Shown one piece after another: positions 1-8,934 of a stretch of 64,000 nt of DNA; the first letter of the stretch is position 1, and the number at the start of each line of letters is the position of its first letter. The stretch is from NCBI RefSeq assembly GCF_032854445.1, contig NC_088306.1, positions 26,199,764 through 26,263,763 on the forward strand. Direction: 5' to 3'. This DNA comes from Liolophura sinensis (taxonomy: Eukaryota; Mollusca; Polyplacophora; Chitonida; Chitonidae). Below the pieces are notes generated by a model. The model searched no databases, was not told where the DNA came from, and saw only the letters and a list, made by a program, of their open reading frames with translations. Position numbers and translations under genes: made by a program.

Positions 1-99
1 AATTAAAGCATGATCTGTAGCGAAGCCAGGTCTGCGTGGTACTGGACAGTCAATCAGTTCCATATACAGTTCAAAAAATTATCTGGATGCTGCTGGACT

Positions 100-290
100 G
101 TACACTCAACAAATTTATCTGTTCATTTTAACAGAAAGCCTTTTGTCTGAGTGATGCTAGAATGTATTCTGTTATTATAACACAATATTATGTCATATTC
201 CAATATCCTGTTAGTCTAATAGAATCTTTATGTTGAAGTAATAGAACATGAGTGTTATATTTAGAGGAACAATATACTGACCAATTATGT
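100..290 (+). mobile_element. MITE-like element, copy 1 of 2
   Basis: Shares AACAGAAAGYCTKTTRTCTGAGTAATGCT-like blocks, TTAGTCTRAYAGAATCTT and ATGTTGAA-TAATA in the same order with 46895-47130. It is rich in self-complementary TCTGTTATAACA-type motifs. No coding capacity. Confidence 0.6.
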
Positions 291-345
291 ACAAGTAGGG
301 AAATAAAGTGCTCTGATGTATCAGATTCGCAATGGTGACGTTGTT

Positions 346-565
346 GTTTGTGCAGTTTGGTGGGGAAACTTGTGGAGTTAGTTGTGTCATATGCCGTTTA
401 GTTTGTGCTGTTTGGTGGGGAAACTTGTGGAGTTAGTTGTGTCATATGCCGTTTAGTTTGTGCTGTTTGGTGGGGAAACTTGTGGAGTTAGTTGTGTCAT
501 ATGCCGTTTAGTTTGTGCTGTTTGGTGGGGAAACTTGTGGAGTTAGTTGTGTCACATGCCGTTTA
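346..565 (+). repeat. 55-bp tandem repeat, 4 copies
   Basis: A unit containing TGGTGGGGAAACTTGTGGAG and GTGTCATATGCCGTTTAG repeats at exactly 55-base spacing (TGGGGAAACT at 361, 416, 471 and 526). Copies are almost identical; the last has CACATG for CATATG. Confidence 0.95.
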
Positions 566-1275
566 CAGATGCTAACATGTTACTTTGATTTGAATGGCAC
601 AACCGCGAAAATTACAACGTGTAAAGGTCTCAAATGTGTCGTTCTTCTAGAATAGATACATGTCTATTTTGGCCGCACTTCGTTCAGATATTATTCACTA
701 CCCTTTACATCACTGCCATCACTAGGCAAATTTGACCTTTGGAGCCCGTGCGACACACGTAGGCTAGTTTAGGCTTAGCCTCACCACTTGTGTCCTCGCG
801 CGGAACTGTTTCATCAGCTTTCATTAATAAAATTGTTTCAAGTGTTGGTTAGAACCCTGTTGTACATACTTTAGATAAAGAGAATCCATGTGTATAAAGT
901 ATCATTAGAAACAAAGATTGAGACATGGTTTTTGTGTTTTCTGGCATGACTTCCTGCCTCATCAGCGTGATCCCAGTGACCTAGGCGTTGTTCAAGATTT
1001 CTGCATAAAATTTGCTAGTGGTAACAGTGGTGTAAAGAGTATGCATGCAGCATTCAGGAGGCAAGGTACCAGATTGAAAAAAAAAAACTCTTCTACGCAG
1101 TTGCGATACTAAATTATCATAAGAGAAATTTGAAACATTTCGCATTGTAATTTTCGTGGCTGCGACACACAGATTGGAGCTACATATTTCAGTTGCAGTA
1201 TCATACGTTTTGGCACGGTGCATATATGTGGGGAAATTATCTCTTCAAGTGAATTTCTCCAAAATTTGTACCTAC
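566..1275. other. Non-coding interval left of VWA exon 3
   Basis: Short ORFs on both strands have no family character. This is intron of the VWA gene if the next exon lies left of the window. Confidence 0.4.
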
Positions 1276-1484
1276 CCTGCTGACGTCAGTGAATTTGTTC
1301 AGAGGTATTTCCGTCTGGGTTTCCGTGGAATACTGAACAACACCCAGTCTGGTCTGGGAGTGACCAAGGGGAACAACTCTTGTAAAGTTCTTCACAAATG
1401 TTTTCATCGTGTCGAAATTCTCCCATCCCACACTTGCGGAACCATCCAGAACGACGACGATGTCGGCAAGAGGTGACTGACAGG
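1276..1484 (-). CDS. VWA-protein exon 3 (N-terminal part of VWA domain)
   Basis: Begins with two bases completing a Thr codon, then CQSPLADIVVVLDGSASVG: the first beta strand and MIDAS motif (DGSAS). Further landmarks are WENFDTMKTFVKNF and TRLGVVQYST, both standard VWA helix 1 and strand features. Ends DVSR at AGG|GTAGGT, phase 0. The exon covers roughly the first 70 of about 180 residues of a VWA domain. Confidence 0.85.
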
Positions 1485-4400
1485 CTGAAAATGACCAAAC
1501 ACAATTACTGAAAGTATATTTGAGGGAAATTTGACTATATAGCTGTAAGGTTTGAAAAGTGTAAGTACTTTGAGCGGCACTTTCGGATTTGAATCCGGGT
1601 CTTAACATCCGAAATGCCCATTCTACCAACTTGGATAAAAGGTCATTCCCACTACCTACTGCTAGCAAAAGCATCCGGAAGCCGCCCAGGACGGGGTTAC
1701 CACCAGGCCATAAGACCTTGCACCAGTCAAAGTCAAAGTAAAGTTAAAGAAACCTACTGATTCAAGGATCAGCTTTAAGGCTGTTTAGCTTAGTGGGGAC
1801 CATGATTGCAGGCGAGATTTTGACAAGAGCGAATGTAATTTATACGCCCTGACATGCATTCTTATACCAATCGTGGACAATAATTGACGTTTCAGGCCAG
1901 TAATCACAAAGCCAACTTCCATACCAACTTTCAACCACAACCCACTAAAGAAGTTAGAAAGCATTTATTTATTTATTTATATGTTGGTGTTTTACGTAAT
2001 CAAGAGTATTTCATTTACACGACTGTGGTCAGTCGTGGCCGCAGGGATTAGCACTACACGGCAGAAGCCTCTCACCAATGCGGTCGGTTTGAGTTGAAGT
2101 CCATGCGGCTCGTGCTGGCTTTGTCTCAGACGTCAGCAACGTCAGTTGTGTAAGTAAAATATAACTGAGTACGGCCTAAAACACCAATCAAATAAATAAA
2201 TAAAGAAATCGTGTACCAATTATGTTTTGTATGCATTGTTGAAAGTGAGATACAGATGCAGTATTTTGTGTTCAACCTCATCCAATAGTATTTTATTTAT
2301 TTACTTCACTGGAGCTAGCACAGTTGGTAGAGCGTCCGCTTCGGGAGAGGTAGATCCAGAGTCAATCCTGGGTCGAGTCACACTTAAGACTTTAAAAGAG
2401 GAAGTTGTAACTTCCTCGCTTGGCGTTCAGCATGAAGGGGATAGTGCAACGACTGGTTGACCCGTATCAGTATAATGGCTCGGGCGGGGCAGCTTACCTC
2501 CCTTCGGTAAGTCGTCTCAGTGAAGCAGCACCAGATAAAAGAGCGGTGGAAATCCGTCCTGCAACAAGGAGGTACATTACATATACCCTAAGGATTCCTT
2601 CATCGTACGACCGAAAATTGTTGAGCACGGCTTTAAACCCCAAGCACTCACTCACTCACTCACTCACTCACTCACTGGAGCTTAACACCGTACTCAAGAA
2701 CTGGTAATTTTTACGATGGTGATCAGTTTATATGTATGTCATCCTCATGCCATATCAGTGAGGTCGTATGATCTCCAACAAACTTCACGTAAGCACGAGC
2801 GCTGGCGACCTTTAAATGTCATCAAGGACACCTGTGAACAGTGGAGGAGCAATCAACACTTCCTGTTTGGAATATCGACAAATTCTTCCTGATATCGCAC
2901 CGCGTACAGAGTAAGACGAGAGCCCGACGGCAGTGTGATAATTGGCAAATTGCCATAAGTAACCAGTGACATACGATCTCCTGTCAGTTACCTCAATCAG
3001 TGTTTTATTACTGTTCATGTAACTGCTTAAATAGTAATACAATAGCTTTTTTAAAAGCATATTTATATGCACGTAATTTGGGCCTATAAACTGATTAGTC
3101 TATTGTCCATTCCTTCAATGGCAATGACATACCCTGGGAAAAATAGCCCCGTCTTACACATCATCGTAAGAGAAAACCTACCGCATGGATGCCAAAGGAC
3201 TAGTGATTTGGAAATGGGCTTAGCCAGTACAGAATTTTGACTTCCACGTGTTGTCGGTTTGAGGGTGGCGTACGAATGTGACATTGGCGTGCAATCCATA
3301 ATGACTATACTAGTCATATCGTATACTCATTCCAAATTCAAGTCAAATAAAGCAAAAGTTTAAATAACTTTGACATATTTACACTTCGGATGTGTTTCTA
3401 AGTAAAAGATAGAACAACAAAATGGAAACGAGGTACAATTTAAGCAGCTACGACAAAGTTGTTGTACAGTTTTCACTTACTGTAGCCTTCTTGAACAACA
3501 CTGGCAACAAAAGTATCCTCGGTTGTCGTATTGGCTGACGGAAATTCTTCGGCTAGGAACGCCCCCTGGCGCAAATTGTCACGTGGCAGAGAGCAATTTG
3601 GGAGCGTTTGTAGGTAGAGTTTGAAGGCGAGGGCAGAGTAGAGGGGCTTGTTCATCTCCTTCAGTGTCACAGTTTGCCAGTCGACGTCAAAATGTCCCAT
3701 TATGGCGTCTCCATAGTGCGTGTACAGGGCTAGACGCTTTGCCGATGTTAACATGCCTTCAGAAATCTGGAAAAAAGATGACTGTATTTGATAAAAATGA
3801 TTACTATCAAAACTGTCAAGAAAAGAATTTCTTTCTGGGTATCCACTTTTATGGATTTCCTTATTGCTGATTGAAACGAAATTCCGTTTGCATCAAAGAC
3901 GATTCCTCCAAAACATATTCTAGGATAATTTACGGTAGTTTAGAGCTGCGAATGAAGACATTTGTGATCAGTTAAACGAGAAAGATTGATTGATTGGTAT
4001 TTCATAAATGCTGTTCTCAAAAAATGTTTCACTTATGCGTATATATAACGGCGGTCAGGTTTATGGTTGAATTTATTTATTTATTTGATTGGTGTTTTAC
4101 GCTGAACTCAAGAATATTTCACTTATACGACGGCCGCCGGCATTATGGTGGGTGGAAACCGGGCAGAGCCTGGGGGAGACCCACGAAAATCCGCAGGTTG
4201 CTGGCAGACCTTCCCACGTACGGCAGGAGAGGAAGCCAGCATGAGCTGGACTTGAACTCACAGCGACCGAGTGCTCCGAGTAATAACCAACGCCCTTCTC
4301 CAAACACCTGCTGAACCTCTTGACAAAAAGGCCCAATGGTTATAACAAGCCAGCGCTGCGATCATCTGACACTGAGGCCCCTAAAATGGAAAGAATACAG

Positions 4401-5893
4401 AAATGTATTTGCTCTCTAGATTTCGGCCTACTATATCTCTGCTGAAAAAAATCTGATACGGTGACTTACAAAGTGTGGAGTTTGCGTTCATTTTTACTTT
4501 TAAAATGAAAACGAGTGAAAGGAACGCAAACAAGAAATAGAAGTTATCCTCGTCTGGCCATACCATATAAAATACATCACAAGAGGTTTTCGTTTTCAAA
4601 AAAAATCATCGCGCAGTTATAGATTTCAATATTTGATTTCTGTAAGGTGGACTTTAGTGGGCCATTTTAATAAATCTTACATGTACTTATTTCCAACCCA
4701 AACCAAGTGTTTCAGATAATGAGTTTCCATTACATGAATAAAATATACAAAATTCTGTTTACGGTTAAATCAAATTCGGCGGTGGTAAAGGAGACCCGTA
4801 TAAATATGCTTCGTGTAGCGTACGTTACAATGGGAACCCGTTCAACGACCGACAGTAGGACCTCGAAAAACCGGCCCCAGTTTATTGACGTCAAACGTTC
4901 GTTTCCCAGCTCATCATGATGGCGTCAAAATAAATAGAACGACGTTACAGTGGAAACTAATACATTGTAACATTTCTGACGGGACAATGGCCCAAAGCCC
5001 TGCTGCATACTAGCGCCAACTCTAGCGGGATTAATAATTATGCCGCTTTCCCATCGCATCATACGAATGGCGTATTTATTCTGGTATGAACATTTCAGAC
5101 TGCCGGATAAATTACAACCTTCAAAGTGCTTTTTGTGTTTTTTTTTTTAGTAATACTTATTATGTCACGATGTAATAAATGTAGACAATGTCTAAGCCAA
5201 CATACGTGTTTTACCAACTTCCTGAACTATAAAAACCATCACCGAGATATTGTTATCCATTATGATACTTAAAACTGAAATGAATGGATGTTCAGGGTTT
5301 AAGGCCATTTTAACAGTATTTCGTCCACATTGTAGTAAGAACCGTTTCAACCAGGAAACGGTCATGGCTTATGACTTGAAACCATCAAAAACCCAAACAA
5401 AGATAAAGATGGTTTTAAAACCAGCTAAGAAAACAGAGGTGTTAAAATTCCAAATACCCATTAAATATTTTCAAACAGAAGTATATTGTATACGTGCACA
5501 CAAAATGAAATCAGGAAAGCAGCCGACTCTCGTCAGTTACCATCTTGTTCAATAAATTAATATACATTTTATTTTGAGGTATATATCACGAAAAGGTTAT
5601 AATATTATATCCATCTTTCTCTGATGTCTCACCTGCCAAATTCCCCCACCCGTGTTGTTCCAGCCGACATTTGCCACCGCTCGCGCGTATCTCCTTAGCA
5701 GCAGTTTGTCGGAGGGAAAGATACATGCCGTATCCAGGGTATCCAAGGCAGCATCCACCACTTCCGCACCGGAAGCGCCTTCAGACAACGTCTCATCCAC
5801 ATCGATTAACGTGAGACTGCCTCTAGGCCACGTTCCAGATAAACAGTGTGGCACTAGAATATATGTCACCAACAATAACTTGATCATAAACAT
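1276..5893 (-). CDS. Secreted von Willebrand factor A domain protein, 5' three exons (3' end outside window)
   Basis: Three exons join in phase: 5893-5633 (87 codons, donor CAG|GTGAGA, phase 0), 3766-3481 (acceptor TTTTTTCCAG, donor ACA|GTAAGT, phase 1) and 1484-1276 (acceptor CATTTTCAG, donor AGG|GTAGGT, phase 0). The product starts with a hydrophobic signal peptide (MFMIKLLLVTYILVPHCLSG). Next comes a domain with the landmarks VDETLSEGA, GGGIWQ and KPLYSALAFKLYL, then a VWA domain opening DIVVVLDGSASVG, whose DxSxS is the metal-ion-dependent adhesion site. From memory, the pre-VWA domain resembles an invertebrate extracellular domain often placed before VWA domains; I have no family name for it. 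An NTT sequon lies in exon 2. The VWA domain is cut after about 70 residues, and no continuation is seen in 1-1275 on the minus strand, so the rest should lie to the left. The role is probably extracellular matrix, cuticle or shell-related binding, by inference only. Confidence 0.8.
1570..1735 (-). repeat. tRNA-headed SINE-like fragment
   Basis: On the minus strand CCAAGTTGGTAGAATGGGC and GGATTCAAATCC resemble the A and B boxes of a tRNA-derived SINE head. Spacing is tRNA-like, but the stem pairing is broken, so it is not a functional tRNA. Confidence 0.45.
1963..2208 (+). repeat. Fold-back composite SINE (inverted tail plus sense copy)
   Basis: 1963-2031 is the SINE tail in antisense (TTTATTTATTT...GTTGGTGTTTTACG). 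It is followed directly by a sense copy with head (GGCCGCAGGGATTAGCAC), body and tail ACACCAATCAAATAAATAAA. The ends are inverted repeats of about 65 bases. Confidence 0.75.
2314..2685 (+). repeat. Second SINE family (CTCACT-tailed), near full length
   Basis: tRNA-like head GTTGGTAGAGCGTCCGCTTC and B-box-like GGGTCGAGTCAC, a body with CCTCGCTTGGCGTTCAGCAT and GACTGGTTGACCCGT, and a tail ending in TTTAAACCCCAAGCACTCAC followed by (ACTC)n. The long ORF across it is a by-product of the repeat. Related copies are at 6440-6610, 7930-8260 and 34285-34525. Confidence 0.8.
2924..3050 (+). repeat. Dispersed repeat (GACAGTGTGATAGCTGGCAAA family), copy 1
   Basis: Shares GGCAGTGTGATA-TTGGCAAAT, AGTAACC-GTGA-ATACG and TTACCTCAGT-GTTTTATT with copies near 8318-8445, 35396-35577 (minus), 41583-41680 and 61930-62125. 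Confidence 0.6.
3481..3766 (-). CDS. VWA-protein exon 2 (rest of pre-VWA domain)
   Basis: The acceptor TTTTTTCCAG precedes ATTTCTGAAGGC, so the exon adds I-S-E-G before the internal methionine. It encodes the KPLYSALAFKLYL stretch, a Cys-containing loop and an NTT N-glycosylation sequon, and ends EGY plus one base at ACA|GTAAGT. The exon is 286 bp, phase 0 to phase 1, which matches exon 3 exactly. Confidence 0.8.
3985..4325 (-). repeat. Meta-type SINE, two adjacent antisense copies
   Basis: 3985-4066 is a diverged antisense tail fragment. 4072-4325 is a long antisense copy from TTTATTTGATTGGTGTTTTACG to a tRNA-like head, including GGTTGCTGGCAGACCTTCCC. Confidence 0.8.
5633..5893 (-). CDS. 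VWA-protein exon 1 (signal peptide and start of pre-VWA domain)
   Basis: Start at 5893 is the first ATG; a second in-frame ATG follows two codons later (5887). About 17 hydrophobic residues after the start predict secretion, with cleavage near the SG or GT step. The exon ends GGGIWQ at a strong donor CAG|GTGAGA (GT at 5632-5631), phase 0. The in-frame extension past the donor (VRHQRKM...) is intronic. Confidence 0.8.
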
Positions 5894-6200
5894 GTTCTAA
5901 TCTACAGTCCTACAATTACACAAAGTGCAAACCCGGAAATTACAGACTTAGATCACAAGCTGAGGCGAGGTTTCAAGAACAGATATATCCACGACTGAAG
6001 AGAAAATTCTTCGGTTCAACATGGAAGGCTTAACTTCGGTTCCACTGTTTAAATGTTAGTTTCAAACGCATGGACTTCTGGGTTCGTGGGATATGGTGCG
6101 TGAATTCTGCCTGTTGTGTATATTTCAAACCTCGCCTGGAAAAAGCTCACGTGTTTTCTCCGTCCTTGTAAGTTCACACCTATATAAACCGACTGTGGAC
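5894..6200 (-). promoter_or_regulatory. Probable 5' UTR and core promoter of the VWA gene
   Basis: A TTTATATAGG sequence on the minus strand (around 6188-6179) could serve as a TATA box about 290 bases upstream of the start codon. The TATATA core is palindromic, so orientation is not decided by sequence. No other core element is clear. Confidence 0.25.
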
Positions 6201-6439
6201 GGTATAATCACAGTTCACGCTTTTCGTAATGCTAAAGGTGGACACTCTTGGTGCTGAGTGCTATGAACTATGCTTATCATCCACTCTATTTTCATGTTGC
6301 CATTAATGTTCCCTTGACAATGAAACCCTAATTTAATTTAATACTGAGAGAAAACAGTGCAAAATTGCTTCGTGCGATTATATTTGTGTTGAGCATATAT
6401 ACAGGTAGAGTCAGTGTAACACTTATACAATGATGGTCG

Positions 6440-6610
6440 CGGGCCTCAGTGGTCTTGATTCGGCCATGCTTCGCGCTCAGCACCGAGAGGTTAGAGCAAG
6501 TGAACAGGACTGTTTAGCCCGGTGTCCGTAATGTGAGTTGGTGCATGCGGTGTCAGATCTGGTGTCTTCGGCACGATACTCCATGATAACTGTTAGCCAA
6601 TATACCATTA
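6440..6610 (+). repeat. Second SINE family, internal fragment
   Basis: Shares CGCTCAGCACCGAGAGGTTAGAG, GACTG-TT-GCCCGGTGT and TCTGGTGTCTTCGGCA with the copy at 7930-8260; head and tail are missing. Confidence 0.6.
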
Positions 6611-7416
6611 ATGGTAAACAATTATCACGTATATGGCTCAAAACCAAGACACACACATCACCACCTGAATGTTGTCCAAGAGAGGAGAACTCTGTGGTGT
6701 ATTTCAGTGGGTCATAACACAGTCATGTGCTAAACCACTAAGCTATCTTCCCTTAGACAACATCGAGATGGCCCTATGCCCATAATTGAGTATTTTTCCC
6801 CATTATTATAAAAATACAGCTTTTCTTTTCTCACATGGTTAGACCATCTAACATATAACAACATATCTTTACTTTCCTGAAAAAAGGAGAGAGAAATGTA
6901 ATCCGATCCAAGAATTACAGTATTCAATGTTAAGTAGCCCTTATAACTTAATTTGTATATACAGCATACGTTGCTATCGTCAAGGGTTTACTCGGTGCGT
7001 TTCATGAAACCACCTCCAACTACCTGATCAATCCCTGACTTAAGGCCTGCAGTTGAACTATCCAGGGCTGGATTCCAACCTGCTACCTCACTGACCAGGG
7101 GCCGATCGCGGTTACGGCGAAAATTACACGTTAATTGGATTAGCCAACTGGGGTTCGTTCAATGCCTTGTACCCACTTCATGTATATACAGACAAGTTTG
7201 TCTATTTATTTATTTATTACTAGTATTTATTTTGCTGCTGTTGGACTTTTCACTTTTACGATGGTTGTCGGGTTTCTGGGGTGGAGGGAATTTAAGTGTA
7301 TAAAACAAATGTCAACAGTTATCGTCATCTTGCTCACATGATAGTCACAATTAATGATCCTTTCTAAGTCCTGTGGATTAAACGTCGGATGTAACCAATA
7401 CGTCGTCTGTAATAAT
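6611..7416. other. Non-coding interval
   Basis: No ORF of interest. A TTTATTTATTTATT stretch near 7200-7280 followed by TTTTACGATGGTTGTCGG looks like a very old SINE remnant. Confidence 0.35.
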
Positions 7417-7765
7417 GATATTTATTTATTTATTTATTTGGTTGTTGTTTAACGCCTTACTCAGAAACTTACACTCATGCAATGACATTATCTATATGGG
7501 TGGTGGGAATCCGAGCGCCAGGGATAAAAAAGCTTTTTTGGCAAGCTGCTGAGAAACTGTCCCATATGTGATACTTCCTCCATCCTGATCGAAGACAAGC
7601 GGTCCTGTGAACTGGCCTGGCTTTTATTGATTTGCAATGTCCATCTTGACTGACAACTGGTATACGAATTTCTATTTCGACGCATAGATTCAACGAGTGA
7701 TAGCTAGCACACACGTCCACGCGAGCATAGTCGACCACTTATTTTTATCAAGGCACCAAAAGAAG
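7417..7765 (-). repeat. Third SINE family (GTTGTTTAACGCC tail), antisense
   Basis: Starts TTTATTTATTTGGTTGTTGTTTAACGCC and includes GGGTGGTGGGAATCCGAGCG, with CGACCACTTATTTTTATCAAGG near its head. Related copies are at 14113, 21523, 33868, 34660, 47925 and 55165. Confidence 0.65.
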
Positions 7766-7929
7766 TGAGAGAGAGAGTTTCGACAAAATTCTCCGTCCAA
7801 AATCGGGTATAATCCATATGCATGTGGCAACTGTGTAGAGGGACAAACGAACCGAGTTCAAATCCGCCTGTTGAGCGATAACGGCCGTTTTCCACTAGGC
7901 AAATCTTAAGTCATATGCAGTTAACGGCA

Positions 7930-8260
7930 GTTAGTGGCCTAATAATTAAGCGTCCGCGTCGAAGTCGGGAGACCCTTGATCAAATCCAGGTCGGGTCACC
8001 AAAGACTTCAGAAATGGTACATGTTGCTGCCTCGCTTGGCGCTCAGCACTGAGAGATTAGAGCAAGGAAACAGAACTGGTTGGCCTGGTGTCAGCGTAAT
8101 GTGACTGGATGGGTTGTCATATCTGGTGTCTTCGGCAGGAAGCTTCAATGGCGGAACTAACTCACCCAAGAAGACACCGTACATCTTATATGACTCCTCC
8201 TCGTCATATAATTGCAAAATTGTTAAGCAGGACTCTAAAACCCAAGCATACATTCACACA
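7930..8260 (+). repeat. Second SINE family, long copy with tRNA-like head
   Basis: Head GTGGCCTAATAATTAAGCGTC and CAAATCCAGGTCGGGTCA, body CCTCGCTTGGCGCTCAGCAC and TCTGGTGTCTTCGGCA, ending near TAAAACCCAAGCATACATTC. Confidence 0.7.
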
Positions 8261-8317
8261 AAACCAAAGACATAACATACATCTACGTACATAATAATTT
8301 ATATAATACAGTGGGGA

Positions 8318-8445
8318 CGTAAAGTGGGGCCTCTAGTCAATGAATCTGTTAGTGTTTTGTTCTTAATTATTAAGGTAATGGTTAAAACGTAGCAATAAAC
8401 GTCCTAGATCAAGCACAAATATGCAGTGATGTTAACAGCAATTAA
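8318..8445 (+). repeat. Dispersed repeat (GACAGTGTGATAGC family), 3' part
   Basis: Shares CCTCTAGTCAAT and TATGCAGTGATGTTAA with the copy at 61930-62125. It lies immediately upstream of the CRE cluster. Confidence 0.4.
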
Positions 8446-8459
8446 TTGGATTAGTCCAG

Positions 8460-8934
8460 GAGGCTTATGACGTCATCTTAGCCAGGTGTGTTAAGAAGCC
8501 CCACCTGTGGCTAAGGCCGAATTGGAAGCTCTGAAAATCGTTCCATGCAGAGCTTGGTTGTCATTCACAACAACGTCATTAGTTTTGTGACGTTTGCTAA
8601 CGTTATAATAAAATCTTCCTGCATGAAAATAAAAGTTTTCCTATTTATATTATTACATGCTAAGCAAAAAGAAGTAACGTTTACACCTCGCTCTCTTTGT
8701 GACGTCACAAAACATAACGTCGTAAGATATATCTGTTTGTTACCATGTCGACCACATTTCACGTCAACGCATTATGACGCACAACAGTTCACAATGAAGA
8801 GCTACAGCGCGGTAGCAACGCCAAACAAAAAACGTGACGCGACCAAGAGCAAACGTCGTCCATTTTGAAGAGCCCTAACTCAGGAAAAATTTAAACTCGA
8901 TGTCATCCCGGCTACAGTTGCCGTTTTTTCGGAT
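8460..8934 (+). promoter_or_regulatory. Kinase 5' flank with clustered CRE-type sites
   Basis: Two perfect cAMP-response palindromes TGACGTCA lie at 8468-8475 and 8700-8707. TGACG or CGTCA half sites recur between them and the start codon (near 8573, 8588, 8762, 8774 and 8834). A TTTAAA lies near 8890. An open frame at 8545-8868 has no recognisable protein character and I treat it as non-coding. Confidence 0.45.

Noticed and set aside
1575-1640. tRNA gene
   Set aside because: Boxes A and B are recognisable, but the stems do not pair; it is a SINE head fragment.
2227-2707. Apparent conserved protein containing VDPYQYNGSGG, also at 34255-34512
   Set aside because: Both are the same SINE family; similarity is of DNA repeats, with a tRNA-like head and (ACTC)n tail.
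3560-3572. CTCF-like GCGCCAGGGGGCG (minus strand)
   Set aside because: It lies inside coding exon 2 of the VWA gene, where codon content explains it as well.
5250-5555. 101-codon plus ORF, Lys-rich
   Set aside because: No domain or family signal; it lies near exon 1 of the VWA gene on the other strand, in AT-rich sequence.
8545-8868. 107-codon ORF upstream of the kinase
   Set aside because: No family character, and it overlaps the CRE cluster; more likely promoter or 5' UTR.
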